A stretch of 64,000 nucleotides of DNA from Desulfopila inferna (GCF_016919005.1 NZ_JAFFQE010000004.1:310001-374000), one strand, 5' to 3'. Shown: positions 42,487-53,370, counted from the stretch's first letter. The notes: generated by a model not told the origin, from the letters alone. Numbers and translations: made by a program.

Positions 42487-44307
42487 ATGGGATTTATTGA
42501 AACACGTCAGGACATCACTGCGTCCGTCAAGGAACAGGCCGATATCGTTAAAATTATAGGTGAATATGTCGAACTGAAGCGAAGCGGAATTCGCTATCTG
42601 GGATGCTGCCCCTTTCATAACGAAAAGACTCCTTCATTTTCGGTGCATGGGCCTCAGCAGTTTTATCATTGTTTCGGCTGTCATGAGTCCGGCGATGTTT
42701 TTTCATTCCTGATGAAGTATCACAATTACGATTTTCCCACAGCCCTGAAATATCTTGCCGATAAGTTTAATATTGCACTTCCTCGGAAAAAAGTCACCAG
42801 AAAGGAAAAAGAAAGAGAGGAAAAACTTCAGCGGATGTACGATGTCACGGAGAAGGCCGCACGTATATATAGACAGCAACTCCACGACGAGAAGGAGGAT
42901 GGTGCCGCCCGGCTATATCTGCGAGAAAGGGAAATCCCTGAGGATATCCAGTCCCTTTTTCAAATAGGATATGCTCCGGCCAAGGAGGCGGCCGGCTGGA
43001 ATTTTCTGGAGACCCGGCTGTCCTCGGCCGAAGCTGAAATAGCCGAGCAGGTAGGCCTTCTGGCCCGAGGCGAGAAAGGTGGGCGCTATGACAGGTTCAG
43101 AGACAGAATTCTTTTTCCTATTTTTGATGCCAAGGGCAGGATCATAGGTTTTGGCGGCCGCATAGTCGGGCAGGGGCAGCCCAAGTATATGAACTCTCCG
43201 GAAAGTCCTATTTACAACAAAAGCAGAAATTTACTCGGTCTCTATCAACAGAGAGAGGAAATCCGACGAAGTAGAAAAGCGATTATCGTCGAGGGAAACT
43301 TCGATCTGATATCTCTGGTTACCCATGGCTGCACCAACGTTGTTGCCCCGTTGGGAACAGCGCTCACCGCTTCCCAGATTCGCCTGTTGAGCAGATACAG
43401 CGAGGAGATGATTCTGCTGTTTGACGGAGATGAGGCAGGGGTCAAGGCGGCGGTGAGGGCGGCCCCGTATTTTCTGGCGGAGAAAGTTCATGCCAGGGTG
43501 GCGCTGCTTCCACCGGGCCACGATCCTGATACATTTGTGCGACAAAAAGGCCTGGATGCTTTGCAGGCTCTTCTTGCAGGAGCCGGGGATCTCTCCGAAT
43601 TTCTGGTGGAACACCTTATACAGCAACATGGTCTCACTCTTGAAGGGAAAAGCAGGATAGCTGAGGAGATAAAACCATTGGTCACTGCGGCCCACTCTCC
43701 ATTGCAGCGTTCGGTCATCATTGCCCATTTTGCCGATAGATTAGGGGTTGACCCGCAAAGACTTGAAGAATCAGTGAGTTCGGAGGAAAATGGAGCTCAG
43801 CGGATGAAGGAAGTGGCGCGGCCTCAACAGGAAAGAGAGGAAATCAGACTGCAGCCCCTCTCTCCTGCACAAAAAAGGCTAGCTGAATTTATGGTTATGA
43901 ATCCACGCTACTTCAAGGAGCTTGAAGAGAAGAATCTGCGCGAAACACTGCGAGGGGGAGTTGGAGAGATACTTTTTCTACAGATCAAAATGATGACGGC
44001 AGCAAACTCCGAAGTGCAGCCGGAAGAGATTTTTTCGGCCTTGCCTGAAGGCCCCGAGAGAAATATCGTGGCAGATATGCTCTTTAATGCCTCCCGCTCC
44101 GATTTTATCGGCAGCGCTGCTGACCAGGCGGAGGAGGAACTGCAGGAGTTGCTTGAGTGGCTGGATGGGCAGAATCAACGTAATCTTTCCAGGAGCTTGA
44201 CTTTACAGATAGAACAGGCGCAAAAAGAAAATGATTTTGTCGCCCTGGAAAAGCTGTTACTGCAAAAACAAACCATTGAGAGGGAGATGAGAGGATACGG
44301 AGAATAG
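42487..44307 (+). CDS. dnaG: DNA primase
   Basis: Synthesises RNA primers for replication. Seen: CHC2 zinc finger LGCCPFHNEKTPSFSVHGPQ then FYHCFGCHESGDVFSFL (residues ~38-75), the primase core with GRIIGFGGRIVG and AIIVEGNFDLISLVTHG (Toprim), FDGDEAG(VKA) and PPGHDPDTFVRQKG, and a C-terminal helicase-interacting region. The 606 residues are normal. It precedes rpoD by 170 bp, the classic macromolecular-synthesis operon order, here without rpsU. Confidence 0.96.
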   Translation: MGFIETRQDITASVKEQADIVKIIGEYVELKRSGIRYLGCCPFHNEKTPSFSVHGPQQFYHCFGCHESGDVFSFLMKYHNYDFPTALKYLADKFNIALPRKKVTRKEKEREEKLQRMYDVTEKAARIYRQQLHDEKEDGAARLYLREREIPEDIQSLFQIGYAPAKEAAGWNFLETRLSSAEAEIAEQVGLLARGEKGGRYDRFRDRILFPIFDAKGRIIGFGGRIVGQGQPKYMNSPESPIYNKSRNLLGLYQQREEIRRSRKAIIVEGNFDLISLVTHGCTNVVAPLGTALTASQIRLLSRYSEEMILLFDGDEAGVKAAVRAAPYFLAEKVHARVALLPPGHDPDTFVRQKGLDALQALLAGAGDLSEFLVEHLIQQHGLTLEGKSRIAEEIKPLVTAAHSPLQRSVIIAHFADRLGVDPQRLEESVSSEENGAQRMKEVARPQQEREEIRLQPLSPAQKRLAEFMVMNPRYFKELEEKNLRETLRGGVGEILFLQIKMMTAANSEVQPEEIFSALPEGPERNIVADMLFNASRSDFIGSAADQAEEELQELLEWLDGQNQRNLSRSLTLQIEQAQKENDFVALEKLLLQKQTIEREMRGYGE

Positions 44308-44477
44308 GTGATGGAATATGTCGAAAGGATGTTTTTGTGCAGATTTTTAAGTGTTTATTGCGCATTAAATAAATTTTGATATACTGTTTCAGTAGTTGTG
44401 TTGGCAGGATTGCCACCAAATTCTACTCAAATTTACAAACCTGAAGGCATTGCCGTTTCGAGGTAAAGGGGAAGAAT

Positions 44478-46130
44478 ATGGGTCTTGAAACTCAGGACAG
44501 CATAAACGAAATTGATCAGGATTATGAAGAATCCGAGGAAATATCTGAGGAGGATTCAGATGTTGATGATTTAACAGGCATATTTTCCCCGGAAGAAGAA
44601 GATGTTGTATTTCTTCCAGAAGATGTGTCTGAAAATCGCCGTTCCAAGGAAAAAGACCGCCGTCGCGGTTCTTCTGGAGACCGCAGAAGGGGAGACCGGC
44701 GCCGATTATCCAGAAGTTATGAAAAAGAGGGGAAGCATTCGGTGGATCCGATGAATATTTACCTGCGTGAGATGGGTTCGCTCACACTGCTGAGTCACGA
44801 AGAAGAACTCAAGCTCGCCAAAAAGATGGAAGACGGGAAGAGAAGGATACAGAATGCTGTTTTTTCTACATCTCTTGCTATTCCGGCAATCAGGCAGATA
44901 GCGGATGAGCTGGAAACGGGAAAAAAGAAGGTACACCAGGTGATTAATGGTGTTCCCGAAAATCAACCATCCCTTGTCGCCAGAGAAAGGAAGGAGTTTT
45001 TCAAGGCAGTGAAAGCCGCTCTGAAGCTTGATGAGAAGCGGGAGCTCCTGCGCAAGCAGCTTATTTCCATGCATCCCGTAGAGTTGCGGGAAGTTGAGGA
45101 GATAAATAAAGCAATTGTTAATATCGGCAGGGAGATAGCGGCGCATTTTGAGAAAAAGATTATCTGCTCACCCTGTGTCAATGCCGTTGCCTCAGGTCTC
45201 GAAGAGCTTTCAAGAAGATTCAGATATGTTCTCATGGAAATATTGCGGGAATATAAAATTCGCGCAGCGGATGCGGGTGGAGACATAAATCCGGAGGCTC
45301 TGGAGACAAAGGTCAACCTGCAGTTTCTCGAGGAGTCCTGCGTCACCAACCAGACTCTGAAAGAGCTTCTCTATGAGATCGAAGAGGGGCGCCAGATGAG
45401 CAAAGAGGCGAAAGAAGCGCTGGTGCGCGCCAATCTGCGTCTGGTAATATCAGTATCGAAAAAATTCGTCAACAGGGGCCTGCAGTTTGCCGACCTGATC
45501 CAGGAAGGCAATATTGGACTGATGAAGGCTGTCGAAAAATTTGATTACCATCGCGGCTATAAATTCAGCACCTATGCCACTTGGTGGATTCGCCAGTCCA
45601 TTACCCGCGGGATTGCCGATCAGGGCAGGACAATCCGGCTTCCGGTTCATATGATTGAAACGATAAACAGACTGCTCAGGGTTTCCAAGGACTTTATGCT
45701 CGAAGAGCATCGCGAACCGACTCCTGAAGAAATGGCAGAGCAGCTCGGCACCGAAGTCGCCAAGGTTAAATCCGCCTTAAAGATCGCCAAGGACGCCATT
45801 TCCCTGGATACACCGGTTGGAGATGACGGGGAAACCTTCCTTGGTGACTTCATTGAGGACAGCGGCAAGCTGAGTCCGCATGAAGCTACGATGGTGACCA
45901 GCCTGCGTGAATGTCTGAAATATGTCATGTCTTCTCTTTCTCCGCGAGAGGCAAAGGTTTTACGAATGCGCTACGGCATAGACGTGGATTGCGATCATAC
46001 GCTGGAGGAGGTTGGTAAATGCTTTGCCGTAACCCGGGAACGAATACGGCAGATTGAAGCGCAGGCAATCCAGAAATTGAAGCATCCCTCACGAATCGAA
46101 GAACTGCGGGTTTTTATGGTTGATCACTAG
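44478..46130 (+). CDS. rpoD: RNA polymerase primary sigma factor (RpoD) with unusual N-terminus
   Basis: Housekeeping sigma-70. Seen: region 1.2 [20 protein letters not shown], large non-conserved insert (~150-310), regions 2.1-2.4 with [60 protein letters not shown], region 3 [14 protein letters not shown], and region 4 ending [20 protein letters not shown] and [16 protein letters not shown]. Before region 1.2 there is no region-1.1-like domain but ~60 acidic residues followed by a cluster of Arg/Lys ([20 protein letters not shown]). Ribosome site GGGGAAG. Length 550 is normal. Confidence 0.95.
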   Translation: MGLETQDSINEIDQDYEESEEISEEDSDVDDLTGIFSPEEEDVVFLPEDVSENRRSKEKDRRRGSSGDRRRGDRRRLSRSYEKEGKHSVDPMNIYLREMGSLTLLSHEEELKLAKKMEDGKRRIQNAVFSTSLAIPAIRQIADELETGKKKVHQVINGVPENQPSLVARERKEFFKAVKAALKLDEKRELLRKQLISMHPVELREVEEINKAIVNIGREIAAHFEKKIICSPCVNAVASGLEELSRRFRYVLMEILREYKIRAADAGGDINPEALETKVNLQFLEESCVTNQTLKELLYEIEEGRQMSKEAKEALVRANLRLVISVSKKFVNRGLQFADLIQEGNIGLMKAVEKFDYHRGYKFSTYATWWIRQSITRGIADQGRTIRLPVHMIETINRLLRVSKDFMLEEHREPTPEEMAEQLGTEVAKVKSALKIAKDAISLDTPVGDDGETFLGDFIEDSGKLSPHEATMVTSLRECLKYVMSSLSPREAKVLRMRYGIDVDCDHTLEEVGKCFAVTRERIRQIEAQAIQKLKHPSRIEELRVFMVDH

Positions 46131-46296
46131 TTTCCTGGCGCCCTGCCCTGGTATCTTCTTTAATTGTCCATGTTTTGCATGAGTATTTTATCCCAAGGTA
46201 CTTATGCATTTAGACGGGCGTGACGATAGACTCCGACGGAAATTACAGCTATTCAATTTCCACCGGGTTTGAATCCTTAAACGAAATCCACCGAAA

Positions 46297-47400
46297 ATGG
46301 AAGAAACCGTTGACTGGATGGTACTGAGTCAGATTCCCGGGATAGGTTTAGGTAGTTTCTGGTCTCTTGTTGAGCATTTTGGCAGTCCCTCCGAGGTGCT
46401 GCAGCGTTCCCCGTCGCAGTTGCAGGCTGGAGTGAGGATAAGGAAAAACCGTTTTCAGAGCTTTAGTGAGAAAGACATCATCCGTGACCGGTGTCTCAAA
46501 CAGGCCGCGGATCTCGAAAAACTCGGTGGAAAGTGTCTCTCCTTTGCAGATCCCAGATACCCCGATAATCTCAGACAGATCAGCGACCCGCCGCCAGTAC
46601 TCTATATTCTGGGAGATCATAATGTGCTGCAAAGCTGCTGTGTCGCCATTGTCGGTTCACGGGCGTCAACCAGCTACGGTAGCCGAACCGCCTTCAACCT
46701 TGCGAGGAAATTGGCGGCCCGCGGAGTATCAATTGTTTCCGGACTGGCTCTGGGTATCGATGCAGAGGCACATCGCGGAACACTCGCCGCCGAGGGCAAG
46801 ACCATAGCTGTGCTTGGCTGCGGTCTTGATGTGGTCTATCCAAGGCAGAATGCCAAACTTTTTGAAGAAATCACGGAAAAAGGGCTGATAATCAGTGAAT
46901 ATCCTCAGGGTACTACCCCCGGAGGCTTTCGTTTTCCTGCACGAAATCGTATAATAGCGGGAATAAGCAGGGGGGTGGTTGTGGTTGAGGCCGCCAAGAA
47001 ATCAGGTTCTCTCATAACCGCTCAGCTTGCCATCGATGAAGGCCGCGAGGTCTATGCCGTTCCCGGACAGGTTGATTCCTATAAGAGTGAGGGAACGCAC
47101 TGGCTTTTGCAGCAGGGCGCCACACTTGTTCAATCGGAAAATGATATCCTCGAAGACCTTGGCCTTGCCGGCATCGCCCTGCAGAGCGACAACGAACCTT
47201 ACGGTAAAGCAATACCTTCTTCTCTCGAGGAAAAGGCGAAGGCGCTTCTTCGCTGTCTCGACAGTTATGCCCTGCCCAGGGACGATCTTGTGCAGAAATC
47301 CGGACTGGAGATTTCCGAGATTAGTGAATATCTGCTGGTGTTGGAGCTTGAAGGGCTTATCGAAGTTCTGCCCGGAAATGAAATACGCCGAATTTCCTGA
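46297..47400 (+). CDS. dprA: DNA-processing protein DprA
   Basis: Binds single-stranded DNA and loads RecA during natural transformation. Seen: N-terminal helical part (residues ~1-75), Rossmann-type core with IVGSRASTSYGSRTAFNLAR, VSGLALGIDAEAHRG, VYPRQNAKLFEEI, FPARNRIIAGISRGVVVVEA and KSGSLITAQLAIDEGREVYA, then a C-terminal winged-helix-like tail. The 367 residues are normal. With comF at 16409 it suggests competence-like functions, although DprA is widespread and no uptake machinery is visible. Confidence 0.94.
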   Translation: MEETVDWMVLSQIPGIGLGSFWSLVEHFGSPSEVLQRSPSQLQAGVRIRKNRFQSFSEKDIIRDRCLKQAADLEKLGGKCLSFADPRYPDNLRQISDPPPVLYILGDHNVLQSCCVAIVGSRASTSYGSRTAFNLARKLAARGVSIVSGLALGIDAEAHRGTLAAEGKTIAVLGCGLDVVYPRQNAKLFEEITEKGLIISEYPQGTTPGGFRFPARNRIIAGISRGVVVVEAAKKSGSLITAQLAIDEGREVYAVPGQVDSYKSEGTHWLLQQGATLVQSENDILEDLGLAGIALQSDNEPYGKAIPSSLEEKAKALLRCLDSYALPRDDLVQKSGLEISEISEYLLVLELEGLIEVLPGNEIRRIS

Positions 47401-47510
47401 AATGAAATATCAACTGCAGAAAAGTGGCGTGTTTTTAAAGTATTCTTGAGATCCTATGAAATCGCGGCCCTGACTGACGAGGTAAGAAACAACTACAAAA
47501 GGAAAATAAC

Positions 47511-48203
47511 ATGCAAGATATTACCATAGCTCCCTCAATACTGTCTGCCGATTTCGCCAACCTGGGCAGTGAAGTCCGTGCTGTCGACAAAGCCGGAGCC
47601 GACGTCATTCACATCGACGTCATGGACGGCCATTTTGTACCGAATATCACCATAGGACCTCTGGTGGTTGAAGCAGTGCGCAGAGTGACCGACAAGCCTC
47701 TTGATGTTCATCTGATGATTGCCGACGCCGACCGCTACATAGATCTTTTTGCGGAAGCCGGTGCTGACTGGATCACTGTCCACGTAGAGGCGTGTCCACA
47801 TCTGCACAGGACTGTCACCAGGATAAAGGAACTGGGTAAAAAGGCCGGCGTCGTCCTCAACCCGGCAACTCCTCTTAGTGCAGTAGATTATATTCTGGAG
47901 GAAGTCGATCTGGTAATGCTGATGAGCGTCAATCCCGGATATGGCGGCCAGTCCTTTATTCCCTCGGCGCTGGAGAAGACCTGGCAGTTGCGAACCCGCA
48001 TCGAAACCCTTGATCTTGACGTTGGTATTGAGATCGACGGCGGAGTAGCCCGGGAAAACATAAGTATGATTGCTGAGGCCGGTGCCAATATATTTGTGGC
48101 CGGATCGACTGTTTATGGCAGTGACGATTATACCGACATAATAGCTGATCTCAGAAGTTTAGCAACCGATGGCAAAGCCAGACGCAAGCGAAGCGTTTCC
48201 TGA
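47511..48203 (+). CDS. rpe: Ribulose-phosphate 3-epimerase
   Basis: Interconverts ribulose-5-phosphate and xylulose-5-phosphate in the pentose phosphate pathway. Seen: [54 protein letters not shown]-type core (here [18 protein letters not shown]), and [20 protein letters not shown]. The 230 residues are normal. AAAGGA ribosome site. It lies ~110 bp after dprA and ~440 bp before pgi. Confidence 0.96.
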   Translation: MQDITIAPSILSADFANLGSEVRAVDKAGADVIHIDVMDGHFVPNITIGPLVVEAVRRVTDKPLDVHLMIADADRYIDLFAEAGADWITVHVEACPHLHRTVTRIKELGKKAGVVLNPATPLSAVDYILEEVDLVMLMSVNPGYGGQSFIPSALEKTWQLRTRIETLDLDVGIEIDGGVARENISMIAEAGANIFVAGSTVYGSDDYTDIIADLRSLATDGKARRKRSVS

Positions 48204-48646
48204 TATCCTTGCCCGCAACTAACCAATGCAGCCGGCGGTTCATTCCGTCCCGGTTGCTTCAGGTTGCACGTGCCCGAGAACACCACTCCTTCAATCGCTG
48301 CATTGCCATGTTTCAGTGAGTATGCTTTATTGATTTATGGTACTTCGAAAAAATGTGGTATCCTGTCAAGATCAAAGCATACCAGGTAAATTGCTACCGC
48401 AGAGCCCGGCTCGGCGACTTCAATGAATTCTTAAGACATCATCTGAATTGATTACCACTCTAACTCAGGGAAAGATGTTTGTTTTATCTGATGATTTTTC
48501 ATGATATATGAAAATATCTTCGATTATCGAACCCAACTCACGGATTAAAAAATATCTTCGGTTTCTTATTTTTTTGCATCCCTCAAGAGGGCACAGAAAT
48601 GAGCGGCAGTTTTTCAGGAGTAGGGCACTAAAAAATGGAGGCGGAC
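48204..48646. other. Intergenic region between rpe and pgi
   Basis: 443 bp with no gene. A perfect 7-bp inverted repeat, TTTTCAT-GATAT-ATGAAAA, is at 48496-48514, and CCCTCAAGAGGG, a short palindromic hairpin, is at 48582-48593. No promoter call is safe. Confidence 0.45.
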
Positions 48647-50245
48647 ATGAAAAAACGTATTGCCTATCGAGAAAGCGACGCCCATCGAAAACTCGAGAAA
48701 TTAAAATTATCTCCTTTTGATCTGTCTGAGATAAATCACGAAGAACGCCACTCACGCCTGCACCGCTATATCGCTGAATCACAGCACTTCTCCCTGTATT
48801 ACTGGCCGCAGCGCGTTGATGAAGAAATTTTGGACGTCCTTCAGGAACTGGCTGATCAATGTGATCTTATCGGTCAATACAAAGAGATGAAAGCAGGTGC
48901 TGTAATGAATGCCGTAGAAGGCGTGGAAAGCGAGGCAAGGCCGGCACTTCATACAGCCTGCAGGGATATATTTGCGAAACAGCCATACTGTCAGGAGGCA
49001 ACAGATCAGGCCGCAGCCGAGCTTGACAAACTCAGAACTTTTCTCGAAGAACTTGGCGCCGGCACCATTCGCAATGAGAACGGTGAAAGTTTTCATTCCT
49101 TGATTCATGTCGGCATCGGTGGATCAGACCTGGGTCCCCGCTCAGTGTATGAGGCATTAAAGCCTTTCGGCAGTGGTGATCGTCAGGTTTTTTTTATATC
49201 CAACGTCGATCCGGATGATACTGCGGCGATTTTAAAAAAAGTCGATCTGCGCCGGAGTCTTGTCAATATTGTCTCAAAAAGCGGAACGACTCTGGAAACT
49301 TTGACCAATGAGGAGTTGGTAAGGCAGGCGTTTTTGACCGCGGGCCTCGATCCAGCCCGGCATTTTCTGGCAGTCACAGGTCAAGGCAGCCCCATGGACA
49401 ATCCAGCAAAATACCTGCGAACCTTTTATATGTTCGATTATATCGGAGGACGATACAGTTCTACCTCAATGGTGGGCCTGGTAATGCTCGGTTTTTATTT
49501 GGGTTACGGGCAAATTATTGAGTTTCTTCGGGGGGCTTCGATAGTAGACTATGAAGCCGAAGAGAGTAATATCCGCAACAACCCGGCTTTGTTGCTGGCC
49601 TTGCTCGGACTCTGGAATCACAGCTACCTGAATATGGCAACTCTGGCAGTCCTCCCCTATAGCCAGGCACTACACCGGTTCCCTGCACATTTGCAGCAGT
49701 GCGACATGGAAAGCAATGGGAAATCTCTCGGCAGGGATGGCGAATGGGTAAAGTATCCAACCGGACCCGTGGTATGGGGTGAGCCAGGAACCAACGGGCA
49801 GCATGCCTTTTATCAGCTTCTGCATCAGGGCACCGAGATAGTTCCCTGCGAATTCATCGGTTTTCGCAAATCGCAATATAGTTACGATGCCGTTGTACAG
49901 GAGACACTGTCACAGCAGAAGCTGGTGGCAAATCTGCTGGCGCAGTCGGTGGCCCTTGCCTGTGGACGGAAGAGTGATAACCCCAATAAGTATTTTCCCG
50001 GAAACAGACCGAATAGTGTTCTCCTCGCAGAAAGGCTGACCCCGGAGATAATGGGTGCTCTTCTGGCCCTCTATGAAGCCAAAATCGTCTTCCAGGGTTT
50101 CGCCTGGAACATCAACTCGTTTGATCAGGAGGGCGTGCAACTGGGTAAGGTCCTTGCCGACAGGTTCCTGGAGGCCATGATTGACCCCGAAGGCGAAGAG
50201 GAAGACTTCGAGAAGAGCTTTCTGAAGACCGCGGGAATAGTATAG
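48647..50245 (+). CDS. pgi: Glucose-6-phosphate isomerase
   Basis: Reversibly converts glucose-6-phosphate to fructose-6-phosphate. Start set at ATG 48647, which has GGAGG just upstream. Seen: HVGIGGSDLGPRSVYEALKP, IVSKSGTTLETLTNEELVRQ, GGRYSSTSMVGLVMLGFYLG, VVWGEPGTNGQHAFYQLLHQ and EDEEGVQLGKVLAD-like SFDQEGVQLGKVLADRF. ~532 residues, normal for the family. Confidence 0.96.
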   Translation: MKKRIAYRESDAHRKLEKLKLSPFDLSEINHEERHSRLHRYIAESQHFSLYYWPQRVDEEILDVLQELADQCDLIGQYKEMKAGAVMNAVEGVESEARPALHTACRDIFAKQPYCQEATDQAAAELDKLRTFLEELGAGTIRNENGESFHSLIHVGIGGSDLGPRSVYEALKPFGSGDRQVFFISNVDPDDTAAILKKVDLRRSLVNIVSKSGTTLETLTNEELVRQAFLTAGLDPARHFLAVTGQGSPMDNPAKYLRTFYMFDYIGGRYSSTSMVGLVMLGFYLGYGQIIEFLRGASIVDYEAEESNIRNNPALLLALLGLWNHSYLNMATLAVLPYSQALHRFPAHLQQCDMESNGKSLGRDGEWVKYPTGPVVWGEPGTNGQHAFYQLLHQGTEIVPCEFIGFRKSQYSYDAVVQETLSQQKLVANLLAQSVALACGRKSDNPNKYFPGNRPNSVLLAERLTPEIMGALLALYEAKIVFQGFAWNINSFDQEGVQLGKVLADRFLEAMIDPEGEEEDFEKSFLKTAGIV

Positions 50246-50308
50246 TTTTTGGGGCGAGAGAGAGTGAATAGCTGTTCATTTTATGGATCTGCTGAGTACT
50301 GTTTTTTG

Positions 50309-50337
50309 TTGACAAAATCATTATACAGAGATATTCT
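50309..50337 (+). promoter_or_regulatory. Candidate promoter of dsrABD
   Basis: TTGACA (50309-50314) and TATTCT (50332-50337) are separated by exactly 17 bp, ~210 bp before dsrA. A second, poorer -10 lies nearby (TTATAC at 50321). The leader would be ~200 nt long. Position and spacing fit a sigma-70 promoter; no direct evidence. Confidence 0.5.
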
Positions 50338-50549
50338 CAGCTGCTGAATGATTATTCACTGGTTGAGTGTTTCGGAGTGTTTTGAGGCTGCGGAGGTTGT
50401 CGGCGAAACGCTGTTAGGACAGGCAGGTGACTGCTGTTTTATTTGATGGCAGCTCTCCCCTCTCACCCGTCGGTTACGAAACGAAATCCGTCAATAAATA
50501 TTTAATTTGGTAAGGTTGCAGTATAAACAGAAATTCAAAGGAGGAAATC

Positions 50550-51830
50550 ATGGCAAAACATGAGACGCCCTTGTTGGATCAGTTGGAGACAGGCCCATGG
50601 CCGAGCTTCGTGACCGACATTAAAAAGCAGGCTGAAACCAAGCCTGAGTGTTGGGATATTCTAGGTATTTTAGAATTATCTTACAAAGAAAGAATCACCC
50701 ACTGGAAACATGGCGGCATCGTCGGCGTTTTCGGCTATGGTGGTGGTATCGTCGGTCGTTATGCAGATGTTCCGGAGCAGTTTCCAGGTGTTGAGCATTT
50801 CCATACCGTTCGTGTTGCACAGCCTGCATCCAAATACTACTCCACTGAGAATCTGCGAGGATTGATGAATTTGTGGGAGAAGCACGGCTCCGGCATGACA
50901 AACTTCCATGGCTCTACCGGTGATATCATTCTTCTCGGTACCCGTACGGAAAATCTTGAGCCCTTCTTCTGGGATCTGACCCATGAAATGGGACAGGATC
51001 TTGGCGGTTCCGGATCAAACCTGCGTACTCCCGCAAACTGTCTGGGAGAGTCACGCTGTGAATGGTCCTGCTATGATACGGAAGAGGTCTGTCATCATCT
51101 GACCATGCACTATCAGGATGAGATTCACCGTCCGGCCTTCCCATACAAGTTCAAATTCAAATTTTCCGGTTGTCCAAACGACTGTGTTGCCTCTATCGCC
51201 CGTTCCGACATCTCCGTAATCGGTACCTGGAGAGATGAGATCCGCATTGATCAGGCCGCCGTAAAAGAGTATGTTGCCGGAAATTACCCGGCAAACGGTG
51301 GTGCTCACAGTGATAGAGACTGGGGTGCCTTTGATCTGCAGAAAGAAGTTGTCGACCTGTGTCCCACCGAGTGTATGTGGATAGAAGGCGACGAGCTGAA
51401 GATTGACGACAAAGAATGCACCCGCTGCATGCACTGCATTAACGTCTTGCCCCGTGCGCTGCGTCCCGGTCTTGATAAGGGCGCAACCATACTTGTTGGC
51501 GCCAAGGCACCGATTCTCGATGGAGCACAGTTTGCAACTCTGATGGTTCCCTTCATGAAAATCGAAAAAGAAAATGAATTCGAAGAGCTCATTGATTTTA
51601 TCGAGAAGGTATGGGACTATTGGATGGAAGAAGGAAAGAACCGCGAGCGTGTTGGTGAAACCATGCAGCGTGTCGGCCTTCCGACCTTTGTCAAGGTTAT
51701 GGAGCTCGAACCGATTCCACAGATGATCAAGGAACCTCGTTCCAACCCATATGTTTTCTGGAATGAAGAAGAGGTAGAAGGTGGATTTGCTCGGGATATC
51801 GATGAATTCCGGGCGAAGCACCAGGCGTAA
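50550..51830 (+). CDS. dsrA: Dissimilatory sulfite reductase, alpha subunit
   Basis: Catalytic subunit of DsrAB, which reduces sulfite to the sulfide-precursor trisulfide on DsrC in sulfate respiration; cytoplasmic. Seen: the siroheme/4Fe-4S Cys set CLGESRC (Cys164, Cys170) and SGCPNDC (Cys208, Cys212), and a ferredoxin domain with VDLCPTECMWIEGDELKIDD followed by CTRCMHCINVLP. The 426 residues are close to the usual ~435. Excellent ribosome site AAAGGAGG. Directly followed by dsrB (50 bp), confirming the operon; the presence of dsrD indicates the reductive type. Confidence 0.97.
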   Translation: MAKHETPLLDQLETGPWPSFVTDIKKQAETKPECWDILGILELSYKERITHWKHGGIVGVFGYGGGIVGRYADVPEQFPGVEHFHTVRVAQPASKYYSTENLRGLMNLWEKHGSGMTNFHGSTGDIILLGTRTENLEPFFWDLTHEMGQDLGGSGSNLRTPANCLGESRCEWSCYDTEEVCHHLTMHYQDEIHRPAFPYKFKFKFSGCPNDCVASIARSDISVIGTWRDEIRIDQAAVKEYVAGNYPANGGAHSDRDWGAFDLQKEVVDLCPTECMWIEGDELKIDDKECTRCMHCINVLPRALRPGLDKGATILVGAKAPILDGAQFATLMVPFMKIEKENEFEELIDFIEKVWDYWMEEGKNRERVGETMQRVGLPTFVKVMELEPIPQMIKEPRSNPYVFWNEEEVEGGFARDIDEFRAKHQA

Positions 51831-51880
51831 TAGAGCAATTGAACTAATTTATTTGAATAAAATATAAGGAGATTTCTATC

Positions 51881-53008
51881 ATGGGTTATAATCCAGAAAA
51901 ACCGATGGAAGGAAGAATATCTGATCTTGGTCCACCACATTATGCACAGTTTCAGCCTGCTGTCATAAAAGAAAACAAGGGAAAATGGCTCTATCACGAA
52001 ATAGTCAAGCCTGGTGTTCTGATGCATAAATCAGAGACCGGTGCTGAAGTATATTCCGTTCGTGTGGGCTGTGCCCGGCTGGTATCAGTCGAATACATTC
52101 GCGAAGTCTGCGACATAGCCGATAAGCATTGTGACGGGTATCTTCGTTTCACCACCAGAAACAACATTGAGTTCATGGTTGATTCTAAAGATAAGGTCCA
52201 GCCTCTGCTCGATACTCTGGCAACCTATGGAACGAAGTATCCTGTAGGCGGTACAGGAGCCGGTGTAACCAACATCGTTCACACCCAGGGCTGGGTACAT
52301 TGCCATACTCCTGCTACTGACGCCTCCGGCGTAGTAAAAGCCGTTATGGATGAGCTCTTCGAGTATTTCGGATCACACAAGCTTCCGGCCCAGGTACGTA
52401 TTGCCCTGGCCTGCTGTCTCAACATGTGTGGTGCTGTTCACGCTTCCGATATCGCCATCCTTGGTGTCCATCGCAAGCCGCCGATGATCGATCACAAGCG
52501 TATCACCGGTGTCTGTGAGCTTCCTCTGGCCATCTCCTCCTGTCCTCTGGGGGCCGTCAAACCAGCCAAGGTGGAAGTTGATGGCAAGGAAATCAAAACA
52601 GTAAAAGTAACCGTTGAGCGCTGTATGTTCTGCGGTAACTGCTACACCATGTGTCCTGCGATGCCGATGGCAGATCCGGACGGCGATGGTATTGCGATTT
52701 TGGTAGGTGGTAAGGTTTCAAACAGCAAATCCGCCCCTAAATTTTCCAAACTGGTTATTCCCTTCCTGCCGAACAATACTCCACGCTGGCCTGAGACTGT
52801 CTCGGCGGTTAAGAAGATTCTGGAAGCATATTCCGCAGATGCCAGAAAATATGAGCGTGTCGGGGAATGGGCTGAGCGAATTGGCTGGGAGAAATTCTTT
52901 GAGAAATGTGATATCCCATTTACTGAAAAGAGCATCGATGACTATCGCCTTGCATACGACACCTGGCGTACTACTACGCAGTTCAAGTATACAAGCCACA
53001 TCAAGTAA
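51881..53008 (+). CDS. dsrB: Dissimilatory sulfite reductase, beta subunit
   Basis: Partner of DsrA; the DsrB siroheme site completes the alpha2beta2 enzyme. Seen: [40 protein letters not shown], and Cys motifs [25 protein letters not shown] and a ferredoxin half [20 protein letters not shown]. The 375 residues are normal. AAGGAG ribosome site. The length and spacing before dsrD (87 bp) are typical. Confidence 0.97.
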   Translation: MGYNPEKPMEGRISDLGPPHYAQFQPAVIKENKGKWLYHEIVKPGVLMHKSETGAEVYSVRVGCARLVSVEYIREVCDIADKHCDGYLRFTTRNNIEFMVDSKDKVQPLLDTLATYGTKYPVGGTGAGVTNIVHTQGWVHCHTPATDASGVVKAVMDELFEYFGSHKLPAQVRIALACCLNMCGAVHASDIAILGVHRKPPMIDHKRITGVCELPLAISSCPLGAVKPAKVEVDGKEIKTVKVTVERCMFCGNCYTMCPAMPMADPDGDGIAILVGGKVSNSKSAPKFSKLVIPFLPNNTPRWPETVSAVKKILEAYSADARKYERVGEWAERIGWEKFFEKCDIPFTEKSIDDYRLAYDTWRTTTQFKYTSHIK

Positions 53009-53095
53009 TTAAGCGTGATATTCGGGCTGCACCGGTTGGCGGAGCAGCCCGACACTGAGATGCTTTCTTCTATAATTCTTTAAAGGAGATTTATC

Positions 53096-53326
53096 ATGGC
53101 CTTAAGTAAAGATGAGCTCAAAGCAGCAATACTGGAGAAAGCAACAAAATCTCCAAAACCGCAATTATACATCAAAGATTTTTACAAATGTGATCCCGAG
53201 TCAAAGCCTCGCGTCATAAAAAATCTTGCCAATGAGATGGTTCGTGAGGGAACATTGATGTTCTGGTCTTCCGGATCCACCACAATGTATGCCGTCCCTT
53301 CTCGTATCCAGAATGAAGAGAAGTAG
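53096..53326 (+). CDS. dsrD: DsrD, winged-helix protein of the dsr operon
   Basis: 76-residue winged-helix fold; in sulfate reducers it stimulates DsrAB activity and marks the reductive direction. Seen: QLYIKDFYKCDPESKPRVIK followed by NLANEMVREGTLMFWSSGST and TMYAVPS, matching the DsrD core. Strong ribosome site AAAGGAG 7 bp before the ATG. It closes the operon, ending 45 bp before the terminator. Confidence 0.96.
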   Translation: MALSKDELKAAILEKATKSPKPQLYIKDFYKCDPESKPRVIKNLANEMVREGTLMFWSSGSTTMYAVPSRIQNEEK

Positions 53327-53370
53327 CGATAGCTCATAGAAATTACATAGAGCTGATTGTGTCGTTTTTC

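Noticed and set aside
48560-48600. Possible further copy of the hairpin repeat (TTTTTTTGCATCCCTC)
   Set aside because: Only the T-rich TGCA loop and a CCCTC hairpin are shared; the AAGGTTCTT and CCAGCTnAGCTGG parts are missing.
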